Shown piece after piece: positions 33,618-41,903 of a stretch of DNA of 64,000 nucleotides. The stretch covers positions 304,309 through 368,308 of the forward strand of contig NZ_BCRO01000011.1 of assembly GCF_001552635.1 (NCBI RefSeq), in the 5' to 3' direction. Source of the stretch: Actinomadura hibisca NBRC 15177. GTDB lineage: Bacteria; Actinomycetota; Actinomycetes; Streptosporangiales; Streptosporangiaceae. Made by a program: the position numbers and the translations under genes. The notes beneath the pieces were generated by a model. That model was not told where the DNA came from. It did not search any database and was given only the letters and a program-made list of their open reading frames with translations. How positions within the stretch are numbered: the first letter of the stretch is position 1; the number at the start of each line of letters is the position of its first letter.

Positions 33618-33875
33618 CTGTACCGACAGTTCCGCGTGCTGGCCGCGACCGCGGCCGGTGTCGCCCTGCTCAGCGCCTGCGACATCGGCCCCGAAATCAC
33701 CTACCAGGACGGCGGCGCGCTCGACGGCAAGATCACGTCCGTGCGGCTGGACGGCATCGGCTCTGGCGGCGTGACCGTGCGCGGCGGCGCGGCCAAGGCG
33801 TCGCTCAGCCGGACCGTCCGGTACCGGGTGACCACGCGCACCGGCAACGGCGACATCACCGCCCGCCTGGCCTGA
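33618..33875 (+). pseudogene. Truncated lipoprotein with DUF4097-like start
   Basis: The frame reads 'LYRQFRVLAATAAGVALLSACDIGP', a lipoprotein signal with lipobox LLSAC, then 'ITSVRLDGIGSGGVTVRGG' and 'VRYRVTTRTGNGDITARLA' and stops. Full DUF4097-type beta-helix proteins run to 200 or more residues, so this 85-residue product is C-terminally truncated or minimal. GGGAGGG is well spaced before CTG 33618, while the first standard start (GTG 33636) would remove the basic end of the signal. CTG may be used or may be a mutated start. Confidence 0.5.
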
Positions 33876-33878
33876 CGC

Positions 33879-34328
33879 TCAGCGGTCGGTGTCGATGATC
33901 TCCTCGCGCGGAACATCGTGCAGGGTGCGGAGGGCGCGCAGGAAGGCGCGGCGGTCGTCCTCGGGCAGGCGCGCGAGGAGGCGGTCCTCGCGGGCCTGGA
34001 TCGCGGCCTGCACCTGGTCGCGGAGGCGGCGGCCGTCGGGGGTCAGGGACAGCAGGTGGATCCGCCGGTCGTCGGGGTCCGGCTCGCGGCGGATGAGACC
34101 GCGCCGCTGGAGACCGTCCAGCACACCGATGATGCGGGTCTTGTCGGCGCCGATGGCGCGGGCCAGGGCGCTCTGGCTGCGCACGGGCCGCTCGTCCAGC
34201 TCGTGCAGGACCGCGTAGGCCCACATCGACAGGTCATGCTCCGCCAGCACCGGGCCCTCGGCCGCCATGAGGGCGCGGCCGAGCGGGACCATCATCGCCG
34301 CCAGGTCGGGCCGCCGTTCGCCGTCCAT
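33879..34328 (-). CDS. MarR-family transcriptional regulator
   Basis: A 149-residue MarR repressor with 'LSMWAYAVLHELDERPVRSQSALARAIGADKTRIIGVLDGLQRRGLIRREPDPDDRRIHLLSLTPDGRRL', the standard winged helix with the DxR wing. It is divergent from a DinB-type gene; the 68-base gap contains the palindrome GCATATGC at 34376-34383, a possible operator. The ATG at 34328 gives the usual family length. Confidence 0.88.
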   Translation of the reverse strand: MDGERRPDLAAMMVPLGRALMAAEGPVLAEHDLSMWAYAVLHELDERPVRSQSALARAIGADKTRIIGVLDGLQRRGLIRREPDPDDRRIHLLSLTPDGRRLRDQVQAAIQAREDRLLARLPEDDRRAFLRALRTLHDVPREEIIDTDR

Positions 34329-34396
34329 CCGGCAAAGATACGCGCGACGGAAAAATAAGCTTCCACCTACGATAAGCATATGCCTACAATCATCCC

Positions 34397-34984
34397 ATGA
34401 CCGACATCCGGGAGCTCGACCGCCGAGCCGTCCAAGCCGGCGCGGAGATCGTGGCCCACCTGACCACCACCGACCTGGACCGCCCGACACCCTGCGAAGG
34501 CTGGACGGCACGCGACCTGCTCGCGCACATGACGGCCCAGCACCACGGCTTCGCCGCAGCGGCACGCGGCACCGGCGGCGACCCGGCCGCCTGGACCGTC
34601 CACCCGTTGGGCACTGACCCGGTGAAGACCTACACCGCGGCCGTCGAAGAGGTCCTGACGGCCTTCGCCGAACCAGACGTGCTCGCCCGCACCTTCACCC
34701 TGGCCGAATTCAACGGACGGGCCTTCCCCGCCCCGCTGGCCATCGGCTTCCACTTCATCGACTACGCCGTCCACGGCTGGGACATGGCCCGCACGCTGGG
34801 CCTCCCCTACGACCTGGACGAGGACCTGACCGAAGCCGCCCTGCAAGGAGCCCTGCTGGTCCCGGACGACGACCAGCGAACAACACCGAACGCCGCCTTC
34901 CGTCCCGCCCTGCCTCCCACCGGCCGATCACCGCTAGACCACCTCCTAGCCCACCTAGGCCGCTCCCCCACCTGGCCGAACTAG
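34397..34984 (+). CDS. TIGR03086-type metal-binding DinB-fold protein
   Basis: A 195-residue protein of the actinobacterial maleylpyruvate isomerase/DinB group. 'ELDRRAVQAGAEIVAHLTTTDLDRPTPCEGWTARDLLAHMTAQHHGFAAAARG' has the conserved Cys-x-x-Trp and His, and 'FIDYAVHGWDMARTLG' supplies a second His. These are metal-binding, mycothiol-linked proteins of mostly unknown reaction. It is divergent from the MarR gene, which probably controls it. Confidence 0.85.
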   Translation: MTDIRELDRRAVQAGAEIVAHLTTTDLDRPTPCEGWTARDLLAHMTAQHHGFAAAARGTGGDPAAWTVHPLGTDPVKTYTAAVEEVLTAFAEPDVLARTFTLAEFNGRAFPAPLAIGFHFIDYAVHGWDMARTLGLPYDLDEDLTEAALQGALLVPDDDQRTTPNAAFRPALPPTGRSPLDHLLAHLGRSPTWPN

Positions 34985-35077
34985 AACCACCGCGCTGCTC
35001 GAAGTGGAGTTCGGCGGCGCGGCCGTTGACGCCGATGTCACGAGACCAGGATCAGCGGCTACCTCCATGATGGTCGG

Positions 35078-35506
35078 ATGACGAAGAACGATTCAGCCCG
35101 CAAGTGGCGGCGGGAAGACCTGGAAGGAGTGCCGGGTTCGCCTGAGGTGTCGGCCTGGCATGTGGAACCTCAGCGGCCGCTGCGCATCGCCGAGGTCGAT
35201 ATCTACCGAGATGGCGGCACCGGAATGATGCTGGTCAGAGACGCTGCCGGTAGCCGATGGCCGTTCTGCTTCGACAAGTTCCTCGGGCGCTTGTGCGTGG
35301 GGGCGCATACGTCGGATGACGACGCGGCGTTCGTCCGCTCCGGAAGCCGACTTGAGACCGAACTGTTCGACCTCATGGAGCAGGAACTCCAGCAGGCCAA
35401 CCCCCGGTCACCTGTCGACGTGGAACTGTTGTCCCGGTTCCATCAACGTGCTCTCGTGCACTCCGGCACGCAAAACCCTTTGTCGGACGAGCGCATGCCT
35501 TCCTAG
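35078..35506 (+). CDS. Hypothetical protein
   Basis: A 142-residue soluble protein with no family I recognise. It contains 'MMLVRDAAGSRWPFCFDKFLGRLCVGAHTSDDDAAFV' and a charged helical C-terminus. Codon bias is a little weaker than neighbours but coding-like. It ends 10 bases before the phosphatase gene and may be co-transcribed with it. Confidence 0.55.
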   Translation: MTKNDSARKWRREDLEGVPGSPEVSAWHVEPQRPLRIAEVDIYRDGGTGMMLVRDAAGSRWPFCFDKFLGRLCVGAHTSDDDAAFVRSGSRLETELFDLMEQELQQANPRSPVDVELLSRFHQRALVHSGTQNPLSDERMPS

Positions 35507-35516
35507 GATCGCCCGC

Positions 35517-36521
35517 ATGCGGCGCACCGTCATCGTCGGCGACATCCATGGCTGCTTCGACGAGCTGCTCGAACTGCTGGAGAAGGTCGAGATCCGACCG
35601 GACGACCTGCTGATCAGCGTCGGCGACCTGGTCGACCGTGGCCCGGCGCCCGGCGAGGTGGTCAGCTTCTTCCGCGAGCGTCCCAACTCCGTCGCACTGA
35701 TGGGCAACCACGAGCGGAAGCACGTGCGCGGCGTCTTCTCCTACGCACAAGAGATCACGCGCTTGCAGCTCGGCGACCGCTACGCCGAGACGGTCGAGTG
35801 GATGCGGACGCTGCCGTACTACTTCGAGAACGAGCATGTCCGCGTCGTCCACGCCGCCATGGTGCCCGGGATCCCGCTGCCGGAGCAGCGAGAGGAGATC
35901 CTCTGCGGCTCGACGAGGGGCGAACGGGAGCTCGCGGCACTGTTCCCCGAGGGCCACTGGCACGACCACTACACCGACGCCAAGCCGGTGGTGTTCGGCC
36001 ACCACGTGACCGGCCGGGAACCGATGATCCGCGACGGCAGGATCTTCGGCCTCGACACCGGCGCCTGCCACGGCTGGAACCTGACCGCGCTGTGCCTCCC
36101 CGACTTCTCGGTCCATTCGGTGGCGGCGCGTGCGGACCACTGGTCGATCGTCATGCGCCAATGGCAACTGCCCGTGCTGAAGACCAAGCCCTGGCACGAC
36201 TTCACCTGGTCGAAGCTGGCGAAGTCGATCGAGGAGTTCTCTTCGACTTCCGACGCCTCCGTACGCGCTTGGCTGGAAGCGCTCCGAGAGTGGGCCGCGA
36301 ACCTACAGTCGGCGCTCCCCACCCTGATCGCCGCAGCACATCGGATCGCCGAAGAACTCACCGAGGAGGAAATGCGCAGGCATCCCGCTGCGAAGGCCCT
36401 CTTCCAAGCCCGCAACGGCCGTCTCAACGAGACCAGCCTGGCCGTGCAGTGTTCGACACCCCGCAAGACGATCAACCTGGCGGCCACCTTGGGACTGACA
36501 CTGGACGAGCCACCCCGCTGA
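35517..36521 (+). CDS. PrpE-like calcineurin-fold phosphatase / diadenosine tetraphosphatase
   Basis: A 334-residue metallophosphatase. The motifs GDIHG (residues 8-12), GDLVDRG, GNHERK, and GHHVTG with a final 'GLDTGACHG' form the dinuclear metal site of the PPP/PrpE group, which hydrolyse Ap4A or phosphoproteins in the cytosol. The core ends at about residue 200; the extra 130 residues at the C-terminus are helical ('SDASVRAWLEALREWAANLQ') with no known domain, making the protein longer than typical PrpE (about 240). Confidence 0.85.
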   Translation: MRRTVIVGDIHGCFDELLELLEKVEIRPDDLLISVGDLVDRGPAPGEVVSFFRERPNSVALMGNHERKHVRGVFSYAQEITRLQLGDRYAETVEWMRTLPYYFENEHVRVVHAAMVPGIPLPEQREEILCGSTRGERELAALFPEGHWHDHYTDAKPVVFGHHVTGREPMIRDGRIFGLDTGACHGWNLTALCLPDFSVHSVAARADHWSIVMRQWQLPVLKTKPWHDFTWSKLAKSIEEFSSTSDASVRAWLEALREWAANLQSALPTLIAAAHRIAEELTEEEMRRHPAAKALFQARNGRLNETSLAVQCSTPRKTINLAATLGLTLDEPPR

Positions 36522-36600
36522 CGACCACAGTCCCAGCGGCCGACGACGCCTGCTCGGACAGGCCCGCCGACCGCTGTTAGGTGCTCACGCCCCGATCCGG

Positions 36601-36984
36601 TCAGCCGATGAAGGACTCCGGCCCGAAGCGACCCCACGCGATGAACGCGGCCAGTGCGAGGTAAGCCAGGTTCAACATCACAAGCTTGCTCTCGCCGCGC
36701 CGACCGTGGGTCACCATCGCCCCGACCATCAGCAGAACCCAGCAGACGGCCGTCACCGGCACCAGAACCGGCGCGACGTCGACCAAAGCGGGCAGGATCA
36801 GGCCCACCGCCGCCAGCAACTCAAGAACTCCGAGGCTCTTGACGAAGCCGGCGCCGACATCGCCCGTCCATCCCCCGCCCTGAAGCGCGGCCAGCTTCTC
36901 CTTAGGCACGAACGTCTTGCTGAGGCCACCGGCCAGCGCCACCAAGGCGAGCAGTCCGGCGGCGATCCACAGGGCGAGGTTCAT
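36601..36984 (-). CDS. DoxX-family membrane protein
   Basis: A 127-residue integral membrane protein with four predicted helices, starting 'MNLALWIAAGLLALVALAGGLSKTFVPKEKL' and containing 'FVKSLGVLELLAAVGLILPAL', typical of DoxX/DoxX-like proteins. The function is uncertain, perhaps redox related. The upstream 246 bases to the next divergent gene hold a CGTGACGTACGCC stretch but no operator I can assign. Confidence 0.82.
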   Translation of the reverse strand: MNLALWIAAGLLALVALAGGLSKTFVPKEKLAALQGGGWTGDVGAGFVKSLGVLELLAAVGLILPALVDVAPVLVPVTAVCWVLLMVGAMVTHGRRGESKLVMLNLAYLALAAFIAWGRFGPESFIG

Positions 36985-37230
36985 GGGTTTTCTCCTTGCG
37001 AGACGAGCGGCGATCAGGTGCCGCGCGGCTGGTTCACCCACAAGGCGCCGACGCCTCGCCATTCGTGACACCCCTAGGCACGTGACGTACGCCATAGGCG
37101 ACGCGCGCCGCCCATGCCTCCGGACGCGCCAGGGGGCAACCGTCTTGACGCGACGAGCGTCTAACAAAAGATCAACCCATGTGCAAGCAGTGACGTAAGC
37201 GGCTGTGAACGACAGACGGGAGTGCCGCCG

Positions 37231-38103
37231 GTGCCTGATCATGTCGAACCGGACCCATCGCAAGCGCAGACGGCGGCCGAGTTCGTGGCCTGCCTGCGCC
37301 AGCTCAAGGAGTCCTCGGGCCGGTCGTTTCGTGAACTGGAGCGCCGCGCGCGAGCCGACGGGGCGTCCTTGCCCGCCAGCAGCGCGGCCACCGCCCTCAG
37401 CCGCCCCACACTGCCGCGTCCGGAACTGGTCGCCGTGCTCGTCCAAGCGTGCGACGGCGACCAACAGCAGATCGCCGTCTGGCTGGAGCACCGCAAACGG
37501 CTGGCGGTACTGAATGCTGGCGCACCCAACGAGCTGCACCCCGACCCCAGCGCGACGAAGCCCGAACCCACGTCCTCAGAGGCGGCACCGGTCGAGCTCG
37601 CACCCGGCGCGCTCAACGAAACGCCGACCGTCGCCCCCACCCCCGACGTTCATCACCGCAGACCAGCCGCCCGCGCCGGAGGAGCCGTCGTTCCCGCCCT
37701 GCTGGCCGCACTGGTGACCTCCACCGTGTTCGTCCTGGCGCTGCATGCCACCGGCTGGCGCACCGCCTCCTCCCCCGACCGCCCCACCCCCACGCGCACC
37801 GACACCCCCGCCGTCTCGCTCCCCACCCCCCTGGCCACACGCCCGTCCACGTCCCCTCCCCCCTCCGCACCTCCCCGCAGTCGTGGCGAGGCGGCCCCCG
37901 TCACCGCTCCCAGGAACAAGACCCCGGCCGCCGACCCGCCCCGCCGCGTCCGCCCGCTGGGCCCCAAGCCCGCCCACCAGGTCAATACCGGCGACTCCAC
38001 CGACGGCTTCCCCGGCACCGACGACCCCGTTCCAGCGGACCCCACGGACCCGGACACCCCCGTCGGAACCTCCGCCCCAAGTCCCGAACCTGACCCCGAG
38101 TGA
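37231..38103 (+). CDS. Membrane-anchored protein with N-terminal helical (HTH-like) domain and Pro/Thr-rich exterior
   Basis: A 290-residue protein. I chose GTG 37231 (GGGAG upstream); 37222 is in frame. Residues about 8-85 ('TAAEFVACLRQLKESSGRSFRELERRARADGASLPASSAATALSRPTLPRPELVAVLVQAC') form an XRE-like helical domain common in actinobacteria. A single membrane helix ('VVPALLAALVTSTVFVLALHATGW') is followed by about 110 residues rich in Pro, Thr and Ser, probably extracellular. The layout is cytosolic sensor-like domain, membrane helix and flexible tail. The role is unknown; it may link to the wall. Confidence 0.7.
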   Translation: MPDHVEPDPSQAQTAAEFVACLRQLKESSGRSFRELERRARADGASLPASSAATALSRPTLPRPELVAVLVQACDGDQQQIAVWLEHRKRLAVLNAGAPNELHPDPSATKPEPTSSEAAPVELAPGALNETPTVAPTPDVHHRRPAARAGGAVVPALLAALVTSTVFVLALHATGWRTASSPDRPTPTRTDTPAVSLPTPLATRPSTSPPPSAPPRSRGEAAPVTAPRNKTPAADPPRRVRPLGPKPAHQVNTGDSTDGFPGTDDPVPADPTDPDTPVGTSAPSPEPDPE

Positions 38104-38284
38104 CAACCGCTCCAACGGCGGTGGCGAGCACCGCATCGGCGCTGGTCAGCACGCGAGCAGCCATTCGTGAACGATCACGTACGGGCTTCCGCCTTGCCAC
38201 CGGCGGCCCGCTGAAGCGACCTTTCCGGTGACACGTCGGACGCGCTCCCAAGACGAGCGGCCGACCTTCCCGAAAGGACCGTTC

Positions 38285-38848
38285 ATGACCCAACGCGCGA
38301 AGCTGGCGCTCGCCACGGCGGGGCTCGCACTCAGCGGCGGCATGCTCGCCGCCGTCCCGGCGGCCTCCGCCTCGACCACCGCGTCCTCCCTGCCCTCCCC
38401 GGCGCGCGAGGCCGCGCCGACCCCGGGCAAGGCGGTGCGCTTCTCCGAGGCGCTGGCGCTGTCCAGCAAGAGGAAGGGCAAGAACCTCGCCGCCGGCTAC
38501 CGGCTGCGGAGCCTGAAAACCGGCCTGTGCCTCAACAGCAACGGCAACGGTACGGTTTACGGCAAGACCTGCGACTCCACCAACTACCAGCGCTGGAACG
38601 GCGGCGACTTCTCCACGCTCGTCAGCCAGCAGACCGACTGGTGCCTGGACGGCAACGGCTACGGCAAGGTCTACACCAAGGGGTGCAACGCCACGAGCTA
38701 CCAGTCCTGGTGGTTCGAGGACCACGGGCGCAACTGCTGGGAGATCTACAGCGATCACACCCGCCTGCGTCTGGACGGCAACGGCAACGGCTCGGTCTAC
38801 GCCAAGAACGACAACGACACCACCTACCAGAGGTGGTGCATCACCTGA
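38285..38848 (+). CDS. Secreted ricin-B-lectin-like protein
   Basis: A 187-residue exported protein. The signal peptide (MTQRAKLALATAGLALSGGM to Ala-rich ASA) is preceded by GAAAGGA. The mature domain has three matching units: 'TGLCLNSNGNGTVYGKTCDSTNYQRW', 'DWCLDGNGYGKVYTKGCNATSYQSW' and 'TRLRLDGNGNGSVYAKNDNDTTYQRW'. These are the QxW beta-trefoil repeats of ricin-type lectins, which bind carbohydrate. Unit three lacks the first Cys. A terminator hairpin follows at 38948. It is probably a free lectin, because no enzyme domain is attached. Confidence 0.87.
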   Translation: MTQRAKLALATAGLALSGGMLAAVPAASASTTASSLPSPAREAAPTPGKAVRFSEALALSSKRKGKNLAAGYRLRSLKTGLCLNSNGNGTVYGKTCDSTNYQRWNGGDFSTLVSQQTDWCLDGNGYGKVYTKGCNATSYQSWWFEDHGRNCWEIYSDHTRLRLDGNGNGSVYAKNDNDTTYQRWCIT

Positions 38849-38947
38849 CCCGCGACATCGCCTTCACCCCCTAAGGGCCGCTCTGGCGGCAGGCCCAGCT
38901 CCATCTCGACTTCTCTAGGCCGCAACTCCGGCCGTGCTCTCATCCGA

Positions 38948-38984
38948 CTTTCCCCGCCGCCGGTTCCTGTGGCGGCGGGGAAAG
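38948..38984. terminator. Terminator after the lectin gene
   Basis: CTTTCCCCGCCGCC (38948-38961) pairs perfectly with GGCGGCGGGGAAAG (38971-38984) across a 9-base loop. The rest of 38849-39116 shows nothing assignable. Confidence 0.75.
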
Positions 38985-39116
38985 CCGACGGAGTGGTGGT
39001 GAAGGCTGGCGGGTTCGGGAGATCGCACTTCCCGGTGCGCCTCGCCCTGCGACGACGCCGCCAGAGATCGGCGGTATCGCCGTCCGCGGCGGCTCCGGCG
39101 GCGTACCCTCCTCGAT

Positions 39117-39560
39117 ATGAGCGACCCCTTCCTGTTCGGCGAGGACGGTCTGGACGCCGGACTGCGCCGATGCCTGCTTCAGGCCGGGCTGTCACAGGAA
39201 GCGGTCGACCAGCGCCTCGCGGAGCGGGAGCAGCGGATCGCGGGCTGGGCGTCCTTGGCGGACCTTGTCGGGGACACTCTGCTGGACGCCGGATTTCCCC
39301 AGCATGACCCCACCACGGCCAGCGGCGGATTCCACCTCAACCACATACTCTACGACGAGGGCGTGCTGGTCGACTGGGCGCTTCCCGGCGAAAGGGTCCC
39401 CACCGCCGACAACGACCCCTTCCATGACGCCGTCGAGCAGATCATGAATTCGGCGCTGTGCGCGATCCTGACCGCCACCGGATACACCGCCCACCTCATC
39501 CCCGACGACCAGGATGACGCGGGCTGCGTCATGGTCGTGGCGGGACCCGCCGAGCCCTGA
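39117..39560 (+). CDS. Hypothetical protein
   Basis: A 147-residue soluble acidic protein starting 'MSDPFLFGEDGLDAGLRRCLLQAGLSQEAVDQRLAEREQ'. No recognised domain, signal or membrane helix. Codon use is normal for the window. It stands alone between the lectin and the beta-glucosidase gene. The 184 bases downstream contain only an 18-codon minus-strand frame that I do not support as a gene. Confidence 0.6.
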   Translation: MSDPFLFGEDGLDAGLRRCLLQAGLSQEAVDQRLAEREQRIAGWASLADLVGDTLLDAGFPQHDPTTASGGFHLNHILYDEGVLVDWALPGERVPTADNDPFHDAVEQIMNSALCAILTATGYTAHLIPDDQDDAGCVMVVAGPAEP

Positions 39561-39744
39561 CGGCTCGGTGCGCCTCGGTCAGACGGCGTCCACCTGTTTC
39601 GGGCCGGTCACCGGGGAGCCAGCGTTGTCACTCATCACGACAAAGCTTCGCCCCTGGGGCCTTTGAGCGGGATTTCCCTCTCAACCGCGCCGGTATCTAC
39701 CCATCGTCACCCTTGCCGAGCAGCCGTTAGCGGAGTGGACGACG

Positions 39745-41889
39745 ATGCTGGAACCCTCGACCCCGCAAGACTCCGATGTCCCGACGGACGCGCAGGCCCG
39801 CGCCCTGGTCGAGAAGATGACCCTGGAGGAGAAGGTCGGGCTGATGCACGTCCCGATGGCCTCCTTCCCCGATCGGCCGTCCGAGGCCATCGGGTCGGCG
39901 GCGTTCCATCCCGGGATCGGGCGGCTGGGCATCCCCGCGATCCAGGAGAGCGACGCCAGCCTCGGCGTCGCCAACCCCAACGGCATCCGGCCGGACGACA
40001 CCTCCACCGCGCTGCCGTCCAGCCTCTCGATGGGCGCCTCCTTCGACGTCGAGTCGGCGCGGCGGTGCGGCATGGTCGTCGGCGCCGAGTCGTGCGCGAT
40101 GGGCTTCGCCATGCAGCTCGCCGGCGGTTCCAACCTCATCCGCGAGCCCCGCGGCGGCCGCAACTTCGAGTACATCAGCGAGGATCCCCTGCACACCGGG
40201 CTGCTGGCCGGTTCCGCGATCGCCGGTCTGCAAAGCCAAGGGGTCGTCTCCACCATCAAGCATTTCGCGGTCAACGCCCAGGAGACCGGGCGGGTCATGG
40301 TCAGCTCCGACATCAGCGAGCGGCCGCTGCGCGAGTCGGACCTGCTGGCCTTCCAGTTGGCGATCGAGCACGGCCGTCCCGGTGCGGTGATGACCGGCTA
40401 CAACCGCGTCAACGGTGAGTACGCGAGCCAGAACGCCTTCCTGCTGTCGCAGGTCCTGAAGGGCCAGTGGCGCTATCCGGGCGTCGTCGTCTCCGACTGG
40501 GGCGGCACCCACTCCACCGTCAAGGCCGTGCTGGCCGGGCTGGACCGCCAGTCCGGCGAGCAGCTCGACGAGGAGGTCTACTTCGGGGACGCCCTGCTGG
40601 CGGCGGTGCGGGAGGGGACGGTGCCCCTCGAACGCATCGACGACGCCGTCATCCGGCTGTTGCGGGCCCTGCTGACATCCCGGGCGTTCGATCCGGCGGC
40701 CCGGCCCGGTCCGGTCGACCGGGACGCGCACGCCGCGGTGGTCCGGCGCGCCGCCGCCGACGGCATCGTCCTGCTGGCCAACGACGGCGTGCTGCCGCTG
40801 GCCAAGGGGACGAAGAGGATCGTGGTCGTCGGCGGCCACGCCGACGTCGGCGTGCTGTCCGGCGGCGGCTCCACCCAGGTGATGCCCGCCGGGTCGACCA
40901 AGACCGAGGGATCGGCCATAGCCCAGATGGAGCTGCCCCGCGTCTACCATCCGTCCGCTCCGCTGGACGCGCTGCGCGCCGCCCTGCCGGACGCCGCGAT
41001 CGACTTCCACGACGGCGACGACCAGGAGGCGGCGGTCGCGGCCGCCCGTGACGCGGACGTCGCCGTCGTCATCGCCGAGCAGTGGTCCACCGAAGGGCGC
41101 GACCAGCGCGACCTGTCGCTGCCCGACGGCCAGGACGACCTGATCGCCGCGATCGCCGCGGCGGCCCCGCGCACCGTGGTCGTCCTGGAGACCGGCGGCC
41201 CGGTGCTCATGCCCTGGTCGCGGGACGTGGCGGCCGTGGTCGCGGCCTGGTACCCCGGCTCCGAGGGCGGCCCGGCGATCGCCGACGTGCTGACCGGCGC
41301 CGTCTGCCCCGGCGGACGCCTGCCCGTCACCTTCCCGCAGGACACCGACCAGCTGCCCCGGCCGGTCCTGCACGATCCCGCCGGGACCGCCTCCAACCCC
41401 GGCGAACCCCGCCATGGCTACTTCAGCGAGGACTACGACATCGAAGGCGCCGACATCGGCTACCGCTGGTACGAGCGGCAGGGCCACACCCCGCTGTTCC
41501 CCTTCGGGTTCGGGCTGTCGTACACCACCTTCGACCACCGCGACTTGGAGGTCTCCCAGGACGGGCAAGGCCGCGTGCGGGTGGAGGTGACCGTCACCAA
41601 CACCGGTCCGGTCACTGGGACCGACACGCCCCAGGTCTATGTGACGCTGCCCGTCGCGGCCGACGCCCGATGCTCGCGCCTGGCGGGCTGGGCCCGGGTG
41701 CGGCTCGACGCCGGTGAGTCCCGGCGCGTCACCATCGAGCTGGAACCCCGGCTGCTGGCCGTCTACGACGTCCTGGCGCCGGGCTGGCGCACCTATCCGG
41801 GCGACTACCGCGTCGATCTGCGCAGCGACGCCCGCACCACCCTCTTGTCCGGAAACATCACCTTGGACGGCGGCCTGCGCGGCCCCTGA
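39745..41889 (+). CDS. Family 3 glycoside hydrolase (beta-glucosidase-like)
   Basis: A 714-residue GH3 enzyme without signal peptide. The N-terminal TIM barrel includes 'ALPSSLSMGASFDVE', 'NLIREPRGGRNFEYISEDP', 'IKHFAVNAQE', and 'GVVVSDWGGTHS', whose Asp is the nucleophile. The second domain has 'ADGIVLLANDGVLPL' and 'IAEQWSTEGRDQRDLSLPDGQ'. A fibronectin III-like domain ends the protein ('GFGLSYTTFDHRDLE', 'VYVTLPVAADARCSRLAGW'). It hydrolyses beta-glucosides in the cytosol. The adjacent AraC gene is convergent, so the local regulator is uncertain. Confidence 0.93.
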   Translation: MLEPSTPQDSDVPTDAQARALVEKMTLEEKVGLMHVPMASFPDRPSEAIGSAAFHPGIGRLGIPAIQESDASLGVANPNGIRPDDTSTALPSSLSMGASFDVESARRCGMVVGAESCAMGFAMQLAGGSNLIREPRGGRNFEYISEDPLHTGLLAGSAIAGLQSQGVVSTIKHFAVNAQETGRVMVSSDISERPLRESDLLAFQLAIEHGRPGAVMTGYNRVNGEYASQNAFLLSQVLKGQWRYPGVVVSDWGGTHSTVKAVLAGLDRQSGEQLDEEVYFGDALLAAVREGTVPLERIDDAVIRLLRALLTSRAFDPAARPGPVDRDAHAAVVRRAAADGIVLLANDGVLPLAKGTKRIVVVGGHADVGVLSGGGSTQVMPAGSTKTEGSAIAQMELPRVYHPSAPLDALRAALPDAAIDFHDGDDQEAAVAAARDADVAVVIAEQWSTEGRDQRDLSLPDGQDDLIAAIAAAAPRTVVVLETGGPVLMPWSRDVAAVVAAWYPGSEGGPAIADVLTGAVCPGGRLPVTFPQDTDQLPRPVLHDPAGTASNPGEPRHGYFSEDYDIEGADIGYRWYERQGHTPLFPFGFGLSYTTFDHRDLEVSQDGQGRVRVEVTVTNTGPVTGTDTPQVYVTLPVAADARCSRLAGWARVRLDAGESRRVTIELEPRLLAVYDVLAPGWRTYPGDYRVDLRSDARTTLLSGNITLDGGLRGP

Positions 41890-41903
41890 GGCGGTCGTCG
41901 CCC

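Noticed and set aside
34364..34390. Direct repeat CCTACGATAAGCAT / CCTACAATCAT in the MarR/DinB promoter as a second operator
   Set aside because: The copies differ too much and only the inner GCATATGC is palindromic.
39580..39636. An 18-codon minus-strand frame (MSDNAGSPVTGPKQVDAV)
   Set aside because: It has a start, stop and fair codons but is too short to support without homology or a strong ribosome site.
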